Source: an uncultured Lachnospiraceae bacterium
Lineage (GTDB): Bacteria; Bacillota; Clostridia; Lachnospirales; Lachnospiraceae
Length of the DNA: 64,000 nt
Reading direction: 5' to 3'
Assembly (NCBI GenBank): GCA_910585465.1
Contig: CAJUEW010000001.1
Coordinates: forward strand, 186,001-250,000
Part shown: piece by piece, positions 9,877-18,248 of the stretch
How the letters are laid out: each line of letters starts with the position of its first letter
How positions within the stretch are numbered: the first letter of the stretch is position 1
Notes under the pieces: model-generated
Seen by the model: the letters and a program-made list of their open reading frames with translations, nothing else
What the model was told of the DNA's origin: nothing
Databases searched by the model: none
Translations under genes and position numbers: made by a program

Positions 9877-10509
9877 TCAAACTGCCCTGGGCAGATCCCA
9901 CTTATAATGGTATGCCAGCATCCGCACCGCAATCACCACCGAGGCCCCTGCGAACATGGCATATTCCTTCTCCATGCATAAAAGCAGATAGGTATAGCAG
10001 GCCGCCCCCAGAAGGGACGCGCATGCGTAGATATGTTTACGGAGGATCGCCGGCGTCAGCCCTGCCAGCAGATCCCGCAGCATTCCCCCGCCGACCCCGG
10101 TCAGCATTCCCAGAAATATGGAAAACATATGGTATTCCCCATAGCCTGCATGAATGGCTGCATTTACACCAAGCACGGTAAACAATCCCAGTCCGACTGC
10201 ATCCGTAAAATTCAAAATCCACTGGAACAATCCGTCCGGAAGATACGGAATGATATGCTGGTTCCAGTGAACCGCCAGAAACGTGTAAAAGGATGTGATC
10301 AGTCCGACCGGAATAAATATAGGACTGGTAAACATGGACGGAGGCACAATTCCAAGCACCACATCTCTCATAAAGCCCCCTCCCAAAGCGGTCACAAGCC
10401 CCAGGAACAGAACCCCGAAAGCATCCATCTTCCGTTCAATCGCCAGCATAGCGCCGGAGACTGCAAAGGCGATGGTTCCCAGCACTTCAATGATAAGCTG
10501 TATATTCAT
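9877..10509 (-). CDS. Trimeric intracellular cation channel (TRIC/UPF0126, YadS-like) family protein
   Basis: This predicted inner-membrane protein of 210 residues has seven hydrophobic segments. It carries the two related glycine-rich repeats of the family: one around residues 7-50 (GTIAFAVSGAMLAI, then GGGFMRDVVLG) and one around 95-140 (GLFTVLGV, then GVGGGMLRDLLAG). Prokaryotic TRIC homologues conduct monovalent cations, and some relatives have been linked to small-molecule transport, so the substrate is uncertain. It has its own strong promoter just after the upstream helicase gene, so it is probably transcribed independently. A weak hairpin separates it from argS. Confidence 0.85.
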   Translation of the reverse strand: MNIQLIIEVLGTIAFAVSGAMLAIERKMDAFGVLFLGLVTALGGGFMRDVVLGIVPPSMFTSPIFIPVGLITSFYTFLAVHWNQHIIPYLPDGLFQWILNFTDAVGLGLFTVLGVNAAIHAGYGEYHMFSIFLGMLTGVGGGMLRDLLAGLTPAILRKHIYACASLLGAACYTYLLLCMEKEYAMFAGASVVIAVRMLAYHYKWDLPRAV

Positions 10510-10548
10510 GGCAATTCCCTTAGGTAAATATTTATGAAAACTTAGTCT

Positions 10549-10577
10549 AGTATAGGAAATATACAGGGCTTTGTCAA
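10549..10577 (-). promoter_or_regulatory. Promoter of the TRIC-type gene
   Basis: Minus-strand TTGACA (10572-10577) and TATACT (10549-10554) are 17 bp apart. The -35 box overlaps the stop codon of the upstream helicase gene. Confidence 0.75.
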
Positions 10578-13500
10578 GATTTCATAAAATCAAACAGGCT
10601 TAACTGTCTGCCTCCCTCCTGTTTTTTCCGTCCGATCTTTTCCCTGGTCAGCAGCTCCTCCGGAATATGCTGAAGAAATTCCGATTCCTCCTTTGAAGCA
10701 GTCAGAACCAGTTCCTCCCTGGCTCTGGTGATTCCCACATAGAAAAGACGCCGTTCTTCCTCTATATTCGCAGAGTGGCTTTCATTCTCCAGGGGAAGAA
10801 GCCCCTTCCTGACTCCGCAGATAATCACTGCGGGAAATTCCAGCCCTTTAGAACCATGGAGGGTCATCAGAGTCACCGCCCCTGAGGCATACTGCTTTGC
10901 ACCCGCCCGTTTCAGGTCGCTCTCAATTCCCATATCCAGCGCTTCTGTAAATGCTCCCATAGTGCGGTAAAAGACAGCCATCCCGCAAAGCTTCTGCATG
11001 GCCGCGCTCTCCTTCAAGTCCAGATCCTCCATCCACTCCTCCAGTATTTTCCGGGGCCTTTTCCTTTTCAGAAACGGTGTATATTTTTCCGCCATATTTC
11101 TGTAAATCATCTCCGCCATACTGCTTTCCTCCAGATTCCAGAGAAGCCTTAAGGCCGCCTGTCCGGGCAGAAGACTGTCCGGATTCTGAATACTTTTAAA
11201 GAAGCAGATGGTTCCCTGCACCTCAGGCTCCGTAAGAAAAGAATCTCTTCCTGCCACCACATAAGGAATTCCCTCCTTTTTCAGGCAATGCTCCAAAAGC
11301 TCCGCCTGTCTGTGGGTCCGGTACAAAACAGCAATGTCATCAAAGCTCCTCGCCCTTCCCTCTTCTTTCATAAATATTTCCTGAGCCTCCAGCATACCGA
11401 TTCCTCCGGCCAGCCGGTTGATCTCTTTTGCTACGCTGATTGCCTCCGACAGCTCATTGTCCGCCGTAAGAAGCCTTATGGGAGCTCCCTTTGGAAGCGT
11501 AGGACGCAGTTCCCTCCCGTCTCCCGGATTCCCGGCAATTACTTTTGAAGCCAGAGAAACGATCCCCGAGGCAGAGCGGTAATTTTCCGTAAGAGTAATT
11601 CTTCTCACCTGTAAGAAATCTTTGTAAAGCCTGTCAAAGCATTCCGCATCCGCTCCCCGGAATCCATAGATGGCCTGATCCGGGTCCCCGATCACAAAAA
11701 GCTCTCTTCCATTCCGGTTCCATGCCTGAATCAGCCGGTACTGAAGCGGACTGATATCCTGAAATTCGTCTACCATAAGATAGGAAAATGCTCCTGCGTC
11801 CGGAGCCATCCCGGCTTCAGCGAGTCTGAGAGCTTCTAAAAGCAGATCATCAAAATCCATCGCCTTCATATCCTTCAGATATTTCTGATATGCTTTAAAT
11901 GCAGGCTCATATTCAGCCAGCTCCTGCTTCAGCCCCGTCTTATAGTGAGATACCATAGTAAGAAACTGGGTGGTCCTCATATTCAAATGAAATTCTTCTG
12001 TCACCCGCCCGGCAATGTCTCTTGTCTCCATATTTCCGGCAAGCGAAAATTCCATTCCATGCTCTTTTAAATATTTCAGCGCAATAGAATGAAAGGTGCC
12101 GATCTGAAGCTGTCCGGCAATTCTTGTTTTCCCCAGCTCCTTTTGGATACGTTCCTTCATTTCCTCTGCCGCCTGATTCGTAAAGGTAACTGCCGTTATC
12201 CGGGACGGCTTTATCCTCCTTGTCCTTAGCAGGCTGAGAAGATGGGAAACCAGCGTCCGGGTTTTACCGGTTCCCGGCCCTGCTGTTACTGCTGTTACCC
12301 TGTCTGACGCTTCGACTGCATGAAGCTGCCGTTCATTGAAAAAATCGGGCGGAAGCACCGGAGTCCTTTCAACGGCAGGCTCCCTTTCGGACAGCTTCTT
12401 ATTTTCCGGCGCGCTCCTGTTCTGCCCCTCTGCCGGTGTCACCGGCTTTTCCTTTTCCTCCTTTTTAGGCCTCCGGCCCTTTTCTTCCCTGCCGCTGATC
12501 CTCTCCGGCAGAGAATCAAACAAATTCATTTGTCCCCAAAGCCGATCCAGTTCGCCTCCGGCAAACAGGCGTATCACCCCATATTCCCCGTCAAATCCCG
12601 GAATCCTTGTCACCTCTCCCTTTCTCAGCCTTCCGATCCCTTCCGCAATCAGATTTCCTGAAACATTTCGTATCTCATCCAGAGGCAGATTCCTCAGTAT
12701 CTCAAATTCCGGCCCCAGCTTCTGCAGCATATTCATATATTCTCTCTGAACCTTTGCCCCGGAAGCAGAGCGCCCTGTGGAAGCGCCGATCACCTCCGGC
12801 AGAGGAACCAGACTTTCAAAAGGAGCCGCATTTACTTTCTGATACCCTTCTTCCCGGTCAGCAAGCTGCGCAATACGGTGAGAGACACCAATCGTAAGCT
12901 TCCGTCCGCATACCGGACAAATTCCGCCATGTATCTCGGTTTCGGACGGCTTCAGACAAAGATTGCATTTTCGGTGTCCGTCATAATGATACTTTCCTTC
13001 CTCCGGGAAGAATTCAATCGTCCCATAAAGTCCTTTTCCATCCTGAACCGCCTTCCTCAGTCCCTCATAGGACAGCTCTATGTCCAGAAGATTTGCCTCC
13101 CGTCCCAGCCTGGCAGGAGAGTGCGCATCCGAATTGGAGATAAGCTGAAACCGGTCCAGAGCAGAGACCCTCCAGTTCATAGGCGGATCAGAAGAAAGTC
13201 CGGTCTCCAGAGCATGAATATAATGGGATAAATCTCCATAACATTCTTCCACAGAATCAAACCCGGAAAACGCCCCAAAGAGCGAAAAATGCGGAGTCCA
13301 TATATGTGCAGGAACATACACTGCTTCCGGGCACAGCTCCAGTAAAATTTCCAGCAGGTCCCGGCAGTCCAGTCCGAGGATGGGCCTTCCGTCTGAACGA
13401 ATATTTCCAATAGCCTCCAGCTTGCAGGATATGATTTCCGCCGCCTCCAGTCCGGGCAGCAAAATCAGGCTGTGTACCTTCCGGACTTTTCCATTCTTCT

Positions 13501-13783
13501 TATAGATGGAGCTAATCTCTCCTGTAATGACAAAGCGCGGCCGCATCGTATCCGCCACCATATCGTCCTCTATCCGGTACTCCTTTTTTAATGCGTAGAG
13601 TCCTTCTTCCACAGGCTCCAGCTTTTCCTTCAGCTCCTCCCTCCATGCAGGATGGGTAAAATCTCCGCTTCCCACAATATGAATTCCTTTTCGTCTTGCC
13701 CACAAATCCAAATATTCCGGCGTCGAATTTTTGCTTGTGGCACGGGAAAACCTGGAATGAATATGTAAATCTGCTATGTACAT
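10574..13783 (-). CDS. Endonuclease Q-like PHP domain fused to a UvrD/PcrA-type helicase
   Basis: This 1069-residue protein joins two DNA-repair activities. Residues 1 to about 415 match the endonuclease Q type: DLHIHSRFSRATS at 5-17, GSGDFTHPAW at 38-47, VPAHIWTPHFSLFG at 157-170, ETGLSSDPPMNW at 193-204, SNSDAHSP at 216-223, and a four-Cys zinc knuckle (C273, C276, C289, C292). Known EndoQ enzymes nick 5' of deaminated bases and abasic sites. After a charged linker, residues about 475-1069 form a superfamily 1 helicase with Walker A AGPGTGKT (501-508), VDEFQD, GDPDQAIYGFRGA and the YVGITRARE motif. QMNLF (418-422) and the C-terminal QLSLF (1060-1064) resemble beta-clamp-binding motifs. AAGGTG lies four bases before the ATG. 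The function is inferred; each domain assignment is strong. Confidence 0.9.
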   Translation of the reverse strand: MYIADLHIHSRFSRATSKNSTPEYLDLWARRKGIHIVGSGDFTHPAWREELKEKLEPVEEGLYALKKEYRIEDDMVADTMRPRFVITGEISSIYKKNGKVRKVHSLILLPGLEAAEIISCKLEAIGNIRSDGRPILGLDCRDLLEILLELCPEAVYVPAHIWTPHFSLFGAFSGFDSVEECYGDLSHYIHALETGLSSDPPMNWRVSALDRFQLISNSDAHSPARLGREANLLDIELSYEGLRKAVQDGKGLYGTIEFFPEEGKYHYDGHRKCNLCLKPSETEIHGGICPVCGRKLTIGVSHRIAQLADREEGYQKVNAAPFESLVPLPEVIGASTGRSASGAKVQREYMNMLQKLGPEFEILRNLPLDEIRNVSGNLIAEGIGRLRKGEVTRIPGFDGEYGVIRLFAGGELDRLWGQMNLFDSLPERISGREEKGRRPKKEEKEKPVTPAEGQNRSAPENKKLSEREPAVERTPVLPPDFFNERQLHAVEASDRVTAVTAGPGTGKTRTLVSHLLSLLRTRRIKPSRITAVTFTNQAAEEMKERIQKELGKTRIAGQLQIGTFHSIALKYLKEHGMEFSLAGNMETRDIAGRVTEEFHLNMRTTQFLTMVSHYKTGLKQELAEYEPAFKAYQKYLKDMKAMDFDDLLLEALRLAEAGMAPDAGAFSYLMVDEFQDISPLQYRLIQAWNRNGRELFVIGDPDQAIYGFRGADAECFDRLYKDFLQVRRITLTENYRSASGIVSLASKVIAGNPGDGRELRPTLPKGAPIRLLTADNELSEAISVAKEINRLAGGIGMLEAQEIFMKEEGRARSFDDIAVLYRTHRQAELLEHCLKKEGIPYVVAGRDSFLTEPEVQGTICFFKSIQNPDSLLPGQAALRLLWNLEESSMAEMIYRNMAEKYTPFLKRKRPRKILEEWMEDLDLKESAAMQKLCGMAVFYRTMGAFTEALDMGIESDLKRAGAKQYASGAVTLMTLHGSKGLEFPAVIICGVRKGLLPLENESHSANIEEERRLFYVGITRAREELVLTASKEESEFLQHIPEELLTREKIGRKKQEGGRQLSLFDFMKS

Positions 13784-13835
13784 AAAACACCTTCGTTCCT
13801 AATTATTTCTTCTCCTCAAAAGCGGTAAAAATAAC

Positions 13836-13866
13836 AAAGAAAAGCTCCGGATGTTTTCCGAAGCTC
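13836..13866 (-). terminator. Terminator after the chemoreceptor gene
   Basis: On the minus strand AGCTTCGG pairs with CCGGAGCT across a seven-base loop (one G-U pair) and is followed by TTTTCTTT. It lies 60 bp after the chemoreceptor stop. Confidence 0.65.
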
Positions 13867-13925
13867 TTAAATCTATAAAGTAACCGGACATGCCGGCGAT
13901 TGTTCCTGCTTACTGCACCACATTT

Positions 13926-15593
13926 TTAACGTTCTATATAAGCGGTGTCTTTGAGACGGAACTTCCTGGTCTCCTCCTGCAGCAACCGAACCTGATCAAA
14001 CAGTTCTGTGCTTACTGCCGCAGATTCCTCGCTGCTGGCCGAATTACTCTGGACTACTGCGGAAATCTGACTGATTCCATTCACAACCTGACCGATAGAC
14101 TCGGCTTCTCCTTCCACTACTTTTGCAATCTCCCCGATTTCACTGCCTGACTGCAGGGCCAGTTCCATTGTTTTCTGCATGGATCCAAAAACCTCATTCA
14201 AAATCCTGCCGCCCTTCTGCGCAGCCTGAACTGAATTCTCAATCAGTTCCCTGGTGGCCTTTGCAGCCTGATCCGACTGAGCCGCCAGGTTGCGTACCTC
14301 GCCGGATACCACCGCAAATCCTTTTCCTGCCGCTCCTGCCCGGGCAGCCTCCACAGAGGCGTTCAAAGCCAAAAGATTGGTTCGGAATGCAATATTCTCA
14401 ATCGTAGAGATAATATTTTCGATTTTCTGGGATTCACTGATAATATCCTTCATTGCAGCCAGCATATCTTCCATCTGCCTGCTGCTGAGACGGACCTGTT
14501 CTCCCATCAGACGGGCATCTTCCTGAACACTGGAGGCTGCCTTCACATTCTTCTCGGCATTTTTGGACAGTTCATCTAATGTAGCATACAGTTCTTCCAC
14601 CGCGCTGGCCTGCTCCGTTGCTCCCTGAGCCAGCCTCTGCGCATCACCGGAAAGCTGTTCTGCGTTCTTTGCAACCTGGGATTCTGCCTGGCCAATACGG
14701 GAAATGGCTGCCGAGAGTGTGGAAGTAAAGCTTTCTATGGATCGCTCAATGGATTGAAAATCACCCATAAATGGAGCGGAAACATGAACGTCAAAATTAC
14801 CTTCGGACAGTTCCTTCATAATACGGTTGATATCCTCTACATAGCTGTGAATTAATTTCAGAGAATCATCCAGCGTTTTTGCCAGAACCCCCAGCTCATT
14901 GTCGGCATCGTATTTCAGATCCAAAGCCAGCTGGCCATCCCGAAGAGGAGCGCTTTTCTCAGTAAGAACTAGAATAGGACGGACCACTTGGCGAACCACA
15001 TACAATATCAGACTCAGCAGGGAAGCCAGCGCCAGAAGAGAGAAAATATAAGAAAGCGCCTGAGTCTGCTGGGTCAGCCTTGCCATATACTCGGCTCCTT
15101 CTGCATTCAGTTGCCTCTCACGCTCCACAATTTCCTCCAGTAAGCCTACCAGAGTGGTAAGGTTGGCTGTAATTACCTGCTGATGATATTGCCCGGCCTG
15201 TAATGAATCTGTCTTATTCAAATCCAGCACATAGCTGGCAGACTGATGAAGCCCACGGTGCAGAGGCTCCAGTTTCTCCTGAAGCAACAGTATATCCGCA
15301 TCATCTGTGCCAGCCTCACCATAAATCCACTGTCCCAGAACGCAGCCTGTATGATCAATGCTTCCGGTAAATTCTGTACCTACATACAGGGCATTGCTCA
15401 GATTATTCACCCACTTATAATGGGCAACCTCCGCTGCACATGCACGTTCCAGCAGGGCACTTGACTGTTGGTTTGCCACCTCTGTCCGCTTAATTTTAGT
15501 CATATTGTAAGTAAGAATAAAACCAAAAAGTAAAATGGACCCAAGAGTCATAATAACACGGATTTTAACCATTTTACGAATGCTGTTACGCAT
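13926..15593 (-). CDS. Methyl-accepting chemotaxis protein with extracytoplasmic CZB-like zinc sensor
   Basis: This is a transmembrane chemoreceptor. Seen: TM1 at about 12-32, an outside domain of about 150 residues, TM2 at about 185-205, a HAMP region, and a cytoplasmic signalling tip with the hairpin sequence NIAFRTNLLALNASVEAARAG. The outside domain carries the pattern of the chemoreceptor zinc-binding (CZB) family: H58 followed by W61, then H81-T-G-C84-V-L-G-Q-W, then H112 and H116. In the best-studied cases CZB is cytoplasmic, so its place here between the membrane segments is uncommon. I prefer the ATG at 15593 (555 residues) because GAAAGGAG abuts an ATG at 15602 but is nine bases from 15593. 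No che or flagellar gene is nearby. The ligand is unknown; zinc or redox sensing is inferred. Confidence 0.9.
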   Translation of the reverse strand: MRNSIRKMVKIRVIMTLGSILLFGFILTYNMTKIKRTEVANQQSSALLERACAAEVAHYKWVNNLSNALYVGTEFTGSIDHTGCVLGQWIYGEAGTDDADILLLQEKLEPLHRGLHQSASYVLDLNKTDSLQAGQYHQQVITANLTTLVGLLEEIVERERQLNAEGAEYMARLTQQTQALSYIFSLLALASLLSLILYVVRQVVRPILVLTEKSAPLRDGQLALDLKYDADNELGVLAKTLDDSLKLIHSYVEDINRIMKELSEGNFDVHVSAPFMGDFQSIERSIESFTSTLSAAISRIGQAESQVAKNAEQLSGDAQRLAQGATEQASAVEELYATLDELSKNAEKNVKAASSVQEDARLMGEQVRLSSRQMEDMLAAMKDIISESQKIENIISTIENIAFRTNLLALNASVEAARAGAAGKGFAVVSGEVRNLAAQSDQAAKATRELIENSVQAAQKGGRILNEVFGSMQKTMELALQSGSEIGEIAKVVEGEAESIGQVVNGISQISAVVQSNSASSEESAAVSTELFDQVRLLQEETRKFRLKDTAYIER

Positions 15594-15632
15594 GAATCTC
15601 ATCTCCTTTCATTTAATCGTTGTTTTCTCTAT

Positions 15633-15665
15633 ATTATACTATGCTATGGCATCCCTGCTTGTCAA
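15633..15665 (-). promoter_or_regulatory. Promoter of the chemoreceptor gene
   Basis: Minus-strand TTGACA (15660-15665) is 18 bp from TAGTAT (15636-15641), which overlaps a perfect TATAAT (15633-15638) at 21 bp. The region lies about 40 bp before the start codon. Confidence 0.65.
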
Positions 15666-15797
15666 TAGTACAATTAATTTAACTTGCATTCTGCCGTCGA
15701 TTCCTGTATTCTTAAACTTGTACCCGAGGGCTGCCTTCTCTCAGCCGCGGAGACTTATCTGTAAATAAGACCTGAAAAATCAAAGGAGACAGCCATT

Positions 15798-16667
15798 ATG
15801 ATAAAAATTGGTCCCCATGTGGGAATGTCAGGAAAAAAGATGATGCTTGGCTCTGTGGAGGAAGCCCTGTCCTATGACGCCAATACCTTTATGCTCTATA
15901 CGGGAGCTCCTCAAAATACCAGGCGCAAGGATCTCAGTGAGCTGAATATCGAAGCTGCCCGGGAGCTGATGAAAAAAAATGGAATAGATACTTTTATCGT
16001 CCACGCTCCCTATATCATTAACCTGGGCAATACTGTGAAGCCGGAAACCTATGAGCTTGCCGTAAATTCTCTCCGTCTGGAGCTGACCCGTACTTCCGCT
16101 ATGGGAAGCAATGTGCTTGTTCTGCATCCCGGTGCTCATGTGGGCGCCGGAGTAGAAGCAGGAGTTGCTTCGATTGTGAAAGGACTGAACGAAGCGCTGA
16201 CGGATGACACGGACTGTCTGATTGCCCTGGAAACCATGGCCGGAAAAGGCTCCGAGATCGGGCGCAGCTTTGAGGAGCTTGCCATGATTTATGACGGAGT
16301 GACAAAAAAAGACCGCCTGCGGGTATGCTTTGATACCTGCCATACCCACGACAGCGGTTATGATATTATTGACAATCTTGATCATGTTATTGAACAGTTT
16401 GACCATGCTCTCGGAAAGGATCAGATTGCCGTTTTTCATATTAATGACAGCCAGAATCCCTGCGGCTCCTCAAAGGACCGCCATGCAAACCTGGGAAAAG
16501 GCTGCATCGGCTTTCACGCCCTGTACCGTATCGTCCATCATCCGGACTTCCTGGATATTCCCAAAATTCTGGAAACCCCATGGATTCCCATTGACGGAGA
16601 TAAAAAAAATACAAGAGCTCCCTATAAGGAAGAAATTGCTTTGCTTCGGGGGAACGCGCCGGAATAA
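15798..16667 (+). CDS. nfo: Deoxyribonuclease IV (endonuclease IV, AP endonuclease)
   Basis: Nfo cuts DNA 5' of abasic sites and removes 3' blocking groups in base-excision repair, using three zinc ions. Seen: a TIM-barrel protein of 289 residues with the known metal-ligand contexts in order: VHAPY (near 69), LHPGAH (near 111), ALETMAGKGSEIG (near 147), CFDTCHTHDSGYD (near 180), FHINDS (near 215), KDRHANLGKG (near 230) and ETPW (near 262). The ATG has GGAGACAGCC just upstream. It is one of few plus-strand genes here and ends in its own terminator. It complements the EndoQ-like protein and AlkA elsewhere in the window, which create nicks or abasic sites. Confidence 0.96.
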   Translation: MIKIGPHVGMSGKKMMLGSVEEALSYDANTFMLYTGAPQNTRRKDLSELNIEAARELMKKNGIDTFIVHAPYIINLGNTVKPETYELAVNSLRLELTRTSAMGSNVLVLHPGAHVGAGVEAGVASIVKGLNEALTDDTDCLIALETMAGKGSEIGRSFEELAMIYDGVTKKDRLRVCFDTCHTHDSGYDIIDNLDHVIEQFDHALGKDQIAVFHINDSQNPCGSSKDRHANLGKGCIGFHALYRIVHHPDFLDIPKILETPWIPIDGDKKNTRAPYKEEIALLRGNAPE

Positions 16668-16684
16668 ACCAGTCCGGCGCTTTT
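16656..16684 (+). terminator. Terminator of nfo
   Basis: GCGCCGGA (16656-16663) pairs perfectly with TCCGGCGC (16673-16680) and is followed by TTTT. The 5' arm overlaps the last codons of nfo. Confidence 0.75.
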
Positions 16685-16686
16685 CC

Positions 16687-17583
16687 CTATTTTTTCTCCG
16701 GCAGCTGTGCCAGTACAATAGCCCCAAACATCAGCGCGCATCCGAACAGCTCCTTTCCATTTAAGCCCTGTCCCAGCAGCACCCAGCCTGCCAGCACGGA
16801 GAACACGGATTCCAGGCTTAAAAGCAGCGAGGCCACCGTCGGATCTGCATTTTTCTGTCCCAGAACCTGAAATGTATAGGCCACACCGCAGGACATAACC
16901 CCTGCATAGAGAATCGGCATCCATGCCGTCAGAACCGCCCCCGGCTTGGGTCTTTCAAACATCAGCATCGGTACTGCGCAGAGAACCCCCGCAGTCAGAA
17001 ACTGAATGCAGGACATCCGGACCCCGTCCACCAGCGGAGAAAAATGGTCAATAACCAAAATATGTATAGAAAACACAAATGCACAGAGCAGCACGAATAA
17101 ATCTCCGATCCCTAAAGAAAAGCTCTCTGTCATGCACAGGAAGTAAAGTCCTGCCACAGATATCCCCACGCAGAGCAGAATCAACGGGCGTACCTTTTTC
17201 CCAAAAAAAATTCTAAGCAGCGGAACGAGAACAATATACATGGCCGTAATAAAGCCGGCCTTTCCAACTGTCGTAAACATAATGCCAAACTGCTGCAAGG
17301 TGCTGGCTGCAGCCAGTACCACACCGCAGCAGATGCCTCCGAGCGCCAGTGTTTTTGTATCTCCTCTCAGGGACTTTATCTCCTCATTACTCATCCCTCC
17401 TCTTTTTTTTAAACCGTCCATTAAAAAAATAACCGGTACAAGTACTAAGCCTCCGATCATGCTCCTTACGGAGTTAAAGGTAAAGGGCCCTACATATTCC
17501 ATACCGACGCTTTGTGCCACAAAAGCACAGCCCCAGATAAATGCTGCCAAAAGCAGCATAGCATTATTTTTCATCTGTTTCAT
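16687..17583 (-). CDS. DMT superfamily transporter with EamA domains
   Basis: This is a predicted membrane exporter of metabolites in the drug/metabolite transporter superfamily. It has 298 residues, ten hydrophobic segments and two EamA-type repeats (the first starting LLAAFIWGCAFVAQ, the second with ADPTVASLLLSLESVFSVLAG, the conserved end-of-domain pattern). The substrate cannot be told from sequence. The ATG overlaps the stop of the upstream HAD gene as ATGA, so the two are translationally coupled and belong to the exporter operon or its tail. Confidence 0.88.
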   Translation of the reverse strand: MKQMKNNAMLLLAAFIWGCAFVAQSVGMEYVGPFTFNSVRSMIGGLVLVPVIFLMDGLKKRGGMSNEEIKSLRGDTKTLALGGICCGVVLAAASTLQQFGIMFTTVGKAGFITAMYIVLVPLLRIFFGKKVRPLILLCVGISVAGLYFLCMTESFSLGIGDLFVLLCAFVFSIHILVIDHFSPLVDGVRMSCIQFLTAGVLCAVPMLMFERPKPGAVLTAWMPILYAGVMSCGVAYTFQVLGQKNADPTVASLLLSLESVFSVLAGWVLLGQGLNGKELFGCALMFGAIVLAQLPEKK

Positions 17584-18248
17584 TCCAAATTACTCCCTGT
17601 TTCCTTCATCAGCATATGGAACAATTCCTCCGGCGTATCCGCAATGCGCACCGCCCCAAGACTTTCCAGGAGCTTACGCTCCCGAAATCCCCAGGACACC
17701 GAAATACACGGAATCCCGCAGTTTTTTGCAGTCTCCAAATCCACCTCGGAGTCTCCCACATAAATGCAGTCCTCCTTACGCACTCCCAGCCTGCGGGCCG
17801 CTTCATATACTGTATCCGGCTCGGGCTTTCTCCTGATACCTCTGGACTCCCCGATAGCAACCGGGATCAGGAAACCAAATATCCTCTGATTCAGTTCCCT
17901 GACTGCCCCATCCGGCTTATTTGATACGATTGCCATGGGACAGTTCTGCTCCGCAAGCTTCCCAAGAAGCTCCATAATTCCCGCATACGGCCTTGTATGA
18001 TCCTCCAGATGTATGGCATAATGCTCCCGGAATGCCAGAAGGCAATCCTCAAACAGAGGATTTTTTTCCCCATCCGGCACTGACCTGCGCATCAGGTTGC
18101 GCACACCGTTGCCCACAAACTGCCGGACCTCTTCGATTGTGCGGGGAGGAAATCCATATATCTTCAGCGCCGCATTGACGCTGAGATACAGATCCTCCAA
18201 AGTATTTAACAAGGTTCCATCCAAATCAAATATGACTGCTTTTATCAT
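17580..18248 (-). CDS. HAD family phosphatase, phosphoglycolate phosphatase-like (Gph)
   Basis: This soluble 222-residue HAD hydrolase has all four motifs: FDLDGTLLN (Asp8 nucleophile, Asp10), VSNKPDG (motif II), the Lys in RRKPEPD (motif III) and GDSEVDL (motif IV), with an alpha-helical cap between motifs I and II. The closest named family is phosphoglycolate phosphatase/PGP-like, which removes phosphate from 2-phosphoglycolate formed during DNA end repair, but HAD specificity is hard to predict. It overlaps the ABC gene before it and the EamA gene after it by ATGA junctions. Confidence 0.85.
   Translation of the reverse strand: MIKAVIFDLDGTLLNTLEDLYLSVNAALKIYGFPPRTIEEVRQFVGNGVRNLMRRSVPDGEKNPLFEDCLLAFREHYAIHLEDHTRPYAGIMELLGKLAEQNCPMAIVSNKPDGAVRELNQRIFGFLIPVAIGESRGIRRKPEPDTVYEAARRLGVRKEDCIYVGDSEVDLETAKNCGIPCISVSWGFRERKLLESLGAVRIADTPEELFHMLMKETGSNLE

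Noticed and set aside
9699..9932. Minus-strand frame of 77 codons between the TRIC gene and argS
   Set aside because: It overlaps both genes and the argS ribosome site and has no recognisable composition or start signal.
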